This document shows, piece after piece, positions 6,833 to 10,052 of a stretch of 10,052 bases of DNA. The translations under genes and the position numbers were made by a program. The notes under the pieces are model-generated. The model did no database searches, was not told the origin of the DNA, and saw only the letters and a program-made list of their open reading frames with translations. Origin of the DNA: JBPBQZ01 sp050955105 (lineage in GTDB: Bacteria; Pseudomonadota; Gammaproteobacteria; Burkholderiales; Burkholderiaceae). The stretch is from contig JBPBQZ010000049.1 in NCBI GenBank assembly GCA_050955105.1, positions 1-10,052 on the forward strand, given 5' to 3'. How positions within the stretch are numbered: position 1 is the stretch's first letter; every line of letters starts with the position of its first letter.

Positions 6833-7420
6833 ATGAACTCGCGAAATATGGATCTTCGACTTCCAGAACACTATTTGATAACTCCCGAGCCTGAGACCGG
6901 AAGGGAGTCCCTCGACTTTCTGCCGCGTCTTTCAGCTGCTCTGCAGCAGGGCATTAAGCTGGTCCAGCTGCGCGCGAAGACCATCGACGAATCGGCATTT
7001 ACGAAATTGGCTGGCGACGCGTCAGACATCTGTCGACAAGCGGGCTCACGTCTCATTGTGAACGGCGAGCCTTCCTTATTAAGCGAAGTTGATGCAGATG
7101 GTGTCCATTTGAGCAGCGCCCGTCTCATGGCCTGTACCCAGCGTCCGTTAGGGCACGGAAAGTTGATTTCCGCTGCATGCCATAACCTTGCCGAGCTTTT
7201 ACATGCGCAACGTCTCGGCGTAGATTTCGTAACGCTATCGCCCGTGCTTGCAACTACGAGTCACCCCGGGGCAACAGCGCTTGGTTGGAAACGATTTGGC
7301 GAATTGGCGGCGGCGGTGCAGATCCCAATCTACGCGCTTGGCGGCATGACACGGGATCAATTAGAGCTTGCAAAGGCACACGGCGCACACGGCATAGCGG
7401 CAATCACTGGCTTATGGTGA
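6833..7420 (+). CDS. ThiE/TenI-like domain protein (matches the C-terminal half of MutT-type Nudix fusions)
   Basis: A 195-residue (beta/alpha)8 protein of the thiamine phosphate synthase/TenI superfamily. Motifs in order: LPEHYLITPEP (10-20), KLVQLRAK (42-49), RLIVNGEP (73-80), ADGVHLSSARLM (88-99), SAACHN (113-118), DFVTLSPVLATTSHPG (131-146), IPIYALGG (164-171) and HGIAAITGLW (186-195). The wording of these motifs, especially the closing GIAAI-GLW and the SPV-AT-HPG segment, fits the C-terminal domain of proteobacterial MutT-ThiE fusion proteins better than true ThiE. The usual ThiE aspartate after N78 is replaced by glycine, so thiamine synthesis activity is doubtful. There is no Nudix domain and no clear ribosome binding site before ATG 6833 or the alternative ATG 6848. 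It is either a stand-alone paralogue or a detached half of a fusion. Confidence 0.8.
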   Translation: MNSRNMDLRLPEHYLITPEPETGRESLDFLPRLSAALQQGIKLVQLRAKTIDESAFTKLAGDASDICRQAGSRLIVNGEPSLLSEVDADGVHLSSARLMACTQRPLGHGKLISAACHNLAELLHAQRLGVDFVTLSPVLATTSHPGATALGWKRFGELAAAVQIPIYALGGMTRDQLELAKAHGAHGIAAITGLW

Positions 7421-7436
7421 TTTTGGTTTACTGACG

Positions 7437-7457
7437 AAAAACCCCGCCGGAGCGGGG
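7437..7457 (-). terminator. Rho-independent terminator of the envelope cluster
   Basis: On the minus strand the stem CCCCGC / GCGGGG (7442-7447 with 7452-7457) with a 4-base loop is followed at once by five T (complement of 7437-7441). It lies 35 bases past the stop codon of the small lipoprotein gene, so it ends that transcript. On the plus strand there is no T-run after the stem, so it is a weaker stop for the ThiE-like gene. Confidence 0.85.
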
Positions 7458-7492
7458 CGTGCGCAAATCGCGGAGGCTATCCGACGACAACG

Positions 7493-8242
7493 CTAATTTT
7501 TGCTGCCCGCAAATAATACTCCGTCGGTTTGCCCGGAATTCGGCAGTACGGCCAACAAAGCATTTGTGGTCTGGTTGTAGATCGCAACGCCGTGTAAAGT
7601 CTGGCCGGGAAACGCGCAGCTTGCAGAGGCGGGGAATGTGAGTGAAACATCGAAAATGCCGCCCTGCGTCCCATGGGGCGCCACCGTTCCACTGCTAGAG
7701 CAGCCGCTCGACCCGCTTCCGACCAGGGCTCCGCTCGCCGAAACTGTAAAGCTCGCATTCTCGACGCCAGCGCTGTCTGCATCCTGGCCGGTGAAGGTAC
7801 CCGCGATCGTTGCGAGGCTTGCTGTCTGGCCATTCACACTTCCGTATGAACTCGTAAATGTCTCGCTTCCGGCAGCCACTACAACAGTCCCATTCAGCGT
7901 ATTTTTTGCGGAGTAGGTTGCGGATACCGAAGCGGTAGTGACAGTCCGCGCGGAGAAATTGAAATTCTTCGCGTTGCTCGAAGAGAATGATCCGTTTTGG
8001 GATGTACCTGCGCCGATGATGACACCTGCTATGCCCGTGGCGCTATTGGGTGGGCCGTAGAAGGCGTAATAGGCCCCTGAATCCAAAATGGCGAGCGCAA
8101 AGCTCTCTTTGGCACTGGTTGTACCGCCCCATACGCCCTGCGCGGCAGACGCTGCTGGCGGCGCGGAATTGTTGTTATCCCCGCCTCCGCCCCCGCATGC
8201 CGATAACAAAATCGCCAAAGTCCCGACTATTGCTTTTTTCAT
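7493..8242 (-). CDS. Small glycine/serine-rich lipoprotein of unknown function
   Basis: The protein has 249 residues with a clear lipoprotein signal: MKKAIVGTLAILLSAC, with the lipidated cysteine at C16, followed by a flexible GGGGGDNNNS linker. The mature part is rich in G, S, T and A and alternates short beta-like segments (for example ARTVTTASVSATYSAKNT and NASFTVSASGALVGSG), suggesting a beta-sandwich or small beta-barrel. C181 and C209 could form a disulfide. Residue +2 after the cysteine is glycine, not aspartate, so outer-membrane sorting is likely. ATG 8242 has GGGGA about 6 bases upstream. It lies 121 bases downstream of the CsgG/FlgT-like gene on the same strand and may share its transcript. 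I do not recognise a family. Confidence 0.75.
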   Translation of the reverse strand: MKKAIVGTLAILLSACGGGGGDNNNSAPPAASAAQGVWGGTTSAKESFALAILDSGAYYAFYGPPNSATGIAGVIIGAGTSQNGSFSSSNAKNFNFSARTVTTASVSATYSAKNTLNGTVVVAAGSETFTSSYGSVNGQTASLATIAGTFTGQDADSAGVENASFTVSASGALVGSGSSGCSSSGTVAPHGTQGGIFDVSLTFPASASCAFPGQTLHGVAIYNQTTNALLAVLPNSGQTDGVLFAGSKN

Positions 8243-8363
8243 TATTTTCCCCGTTTTTTTGCGCGATCAGTGGCTCGTGCACGGCCGTAAATTCATGCAA
8301 GAGATCAGAAAGCACGTCGCTCCACGAATGCACGCGTTCTCTTAGGCGACGCAAAAGGAATTT

Positions 8364-9842
8364 TTACCAGTTTGCATCGTCTCCCCTCTCCGCCACACCT
8401 CCTTTCGATCCGTACCTCGAAGTCTTCTTGGAGACTCTCAAGGAAGTCGCGTGGTTAGCTAACGCGACTTGCGTCGCGGCCAAAGGCGACGCGTCCGCGC
8501 TCGAGATATTCGGTGCAGAGTTGCTTGCCGGTACGGGTAATTCGGTTCTCGTTGATGTCTTGACGATTCCGCGTACCTGCAAGGTCCCCGCCACCGTACC
8601 GTCGAGTGTGCGGGTGACGTTTTCCAAGTGTCCGTAGCTCATCTTCGGGGTGACCCGGTCGATAACAACTTCACAACATGGAGTTTCTACTCGTCCCAGT
8701 GACTCGCCGGTCTGTGGGTCCTTCATCTCAGCACCCATCGAGACAAGTTGATAGCGCGCCGTTTCCTTGACTGACTGCCCGCCTTGGCTCAGAACCACGT
8801 TATTGCCATCACGCGAAATCACTGTGACAGGGAAAGTGCGCATCAGCGTGGCGCTGACTATGTTGCCGACTATGTCGGTTTCCATTTCTCTAAGCGTCTG
8901 TGACGAATCAAACCTTGCACCAAGGGTTGTCGGCCTGATGGATGCCGCCTGACCTTCAAGGGTGTCCGCCTCCAATAGCTGTCGCGTGGCAACGTTGACA
9001 ATCCGTTGCGAAACAGACCATCCGCCGCCGTAGCTCACGAGCTCGCGGTCACTGGTTTCGAGTTTTCTTGCAGTCTTGTGATAAGAGAGAGAGTTGATGT
9101 GGCCGACCCAAACCACATCGGCGCTCATCGCCTGGCTGAGCTTGGCAATCTCTGCTGCCGGCGCTTGCCCTGATGAGATCAGATCCAACTCACCTTGCAC
9201 GTCTGACGTGTCGCGATCGAGCACCGAGAACCTTCCCGTTTGGGAAAGTGCATCGATTACTTGCTGACGGATGTCCTGGGCGACTTTATCTGCCGGAATC
9301 GTCGTATCACCCAACTCGATCTGAGTCATATCGATTTTGATCGGCGCGACCACCACTTTCAGCTTCTTGCTATCCGCCGGAGCCACGAATTTCGCGACCG
9401 ATGCTTCAATGCTCGCCTTATAAAGGCCATTCGCGTCCGGACCTGTCAGGCTCGAGACACTGAACCCAGTCACAGCGCCTTTCGATTTTTGCGCGACGAT
9501 TTCCGCGAAGCTTGCTGCGCGAATGCTGCCTGAATCGAATGGCGTTGCAACGTCGAGCGCGAACTTGAATTGTTCGGACGACATGTCAACGGAAGCCCCG
9601 TTCGCCTGCAAAATCGCGAGCTTTATTGCCTCGTTGACGGCCTCTCCTGGGCTTCGTCCGGTGCCGTCTGCTTTCACGGGTACAGTCGTCAGCTTACCTA
9701 CGTCAGGAACCGGCGCAACAGGCGCCCCTTGGGCGGGCGCGGCGGCAGATGCCTCAGCCTGCGCATCCTTTTGTTCCGACTTGCCGCAGCCAATAACGAG
9801 TGCCGCCGACATGAACATGGCAGCGATGGCACATATGCGCAT
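8364..9842 (-). CDS. CsgG/FlgT-like outer-membrane lipoprotein
   Basis: I chose the ATG at 9840-9842 because GGA lies 6 bases before it; an ATG two codons earlier (9848) has no spacing to any ribosome binding site. Residue numbers here count from the 9848 ATG (494 residues). A lipobox, ALVIGC, lipidates C21, followed by an alanine/proline-rich linker to about 55. Residues 60-155 (GTGRSPGEAVNEAIKLAIL onward) resemble the FlgT N-terminal domain. Residues 162-335, with VVVAPI, GRFSVLDRD and ADVVWVGHI, resemble the CsgG/TolB-like middle domain. Residues 340-428, including NNVVLSQGG and YQLVSMG, resemble the FlgT C-terminal domain. The last 60 residues are serine/alanine-rich and unlike any domain I know. 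It is probably anchored in the outer membrane facing the periplasm. It follows the gene ending at 9866 by only 23 bases, so they form an operon. Confidence 0.7.
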   Translation of the reverse strand: MRICAIAAMFMSAALVIGCGKSEQKDAQAEASAAAPAQGAPVAPVPDVGKLTTVPVKADGTGRSPGEAVNEAIKLAILQANGASVDMSSEQFKFALDVATPFDSGSIRAASFAEIVAQKSKGAVTGFSVSSLTGPDANGLYKASIEASVAKFVAPADSKKLKVVVAPIKIDMTQIELGDTTIPADKVAQDIRQQVIDALSQTGRFSVLDRDTSDVQGELDLISSGQAPAAEIAKLSQAMSADVVWVGHINSLSYHKTARKLETSDRELVSYGGGWSVSQRIVNVATRQLLEADTLEGQAASIRPTTLGARFDSSQTLREMETDIVGNIVSATLMRTFPVTVISRDGNNVVLSQGGQSVKETARYQLVSMGAEMKDPQTGESLGRVETPCCEVVIDRVTPKMSYGHLENVTRTLDGTVAGTLQVRGIVKTSTRTELPVPASNSAPNISSADASPLAATQVALANHATSLRVSKKTSRYGSKGGVAERGDDANW

Positions 9843-9865
9843 AGACATTCCCGTATGCGCCGCGA

Positions 9866-10052
9866 CTAGATCGCGGACGTCGCACTGGCGATATCTGTGG
9901 GAACTGGAATACCGCGGTCCTTTGCGAACGACACGGCCCCGTTAAGCGCGTCGTAGACGTTTTTCGCGTTGGTCGGCAAAGTTTTGGCGACATACATCCC
10001 CACGCCAAGCTTGGTGGAACCCATGCCCATGGCCACCGGAGACATTCCAGAC
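9866..10052 (-). CDS. Unknown protein, C-terminal fragment (runs off the right edge)
   Basis: The minus-strand frame is open from the window edge for 61 codons to TAG 9866-9868. The visible end includes GSTKLGVGMYVAKTLPTN, VYDALNGAVSFAKDRGIP and finally SATSAI. Codon use and composition match the neighbours. It has no recognisable motif, so no function is given. It sits 23 bases upstream of the CsgG/FlgT-like gene on the same strand and is very likely co-transcribed with it. Confidence 0.6.
   Translation of the reverse strand, partial: SGMSPVAMGMGSTKLGVGMYVAKTLPTNAKNVYDALNGAVSFAKDRGIPVPTDIASATSAI

Noticed and set aside
8050..8637. 195-codon open frame on the plus strand
   Set aside because: It crosses the ends of two minus-strand lipoprotein genes and their gap, and has a biased arginine/leucine/serine composition.

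Overview
This 10-kb window looks like chromosome from a Gram-negative proteobacterium, probably beta- or gammaproteobacterial. The evidence is moderately GC-rich coding sequence, a QseBC/TctDE-type two-component pair, two proteins with lipoprotein signal peptides, a CsgG/FlgT-type envelope protein, and a protein matching the C-terminal ThiE/TenI-like half of the Nudix fusion proteins common in those classes. No genus can be named from the sequence. I see no tRNA, rRNA, CRISPR array, intact transposase or phage gene.

Layout. At 1-116 (minus) is the N-terminus of an exported protein that runs off the left edge. Diverging from it across a 283-bp gap is a response regulator/histidine kinase operon (400-2480, plus; stop and start codons overlap by one base). 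Convergent to that is a VanA-type Rieske oxygenase (2607-3656, minus), preceded by a near-UTR perfect 11-bp inverted repeat. Next on the minus strand are a short remnant of an NmrA-like NAD(P)-binding protein (about 3858-4010) and an intact MFS exporter (4013-5356). A gene-poor stretch follows (5357-5727), then a frameshifted GFA-family gene (5728-6251) and a small low-molecular-weight tyrosine phosphatase-like gene (6258-6581), both minus. A stand-alone ThiE/TenI-like protein lies on the plus strand (6833-7420). The right end is a minus-strand cluster reading 10052 to 7493: the C-terminus of an unknown protein, a large CsgG/FlgT-like lipoprotein, and a small glycine/serine-rich lipoprotein, closed by a good Rho-independent terminator (7437-7457).

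How the genes work together. The clear units are the two-component operon, which senses an unknown periplasmic signal and controls unknown targets (possibly the divergent exported gene), and the envelope cluster at the right. The middle (about 3.7-6.8 kb) looks like accessory DNA under decay: one gene remnant, one frameshifted gene, one oxygenase without its reductase, and one enzyme domain separated from its usual fusion partner. No complete new system is evident. The best candidates for a second look are the CsgG/FlgT-like lipoprotein cluster and the inverted repeat in front of the oxygenase.
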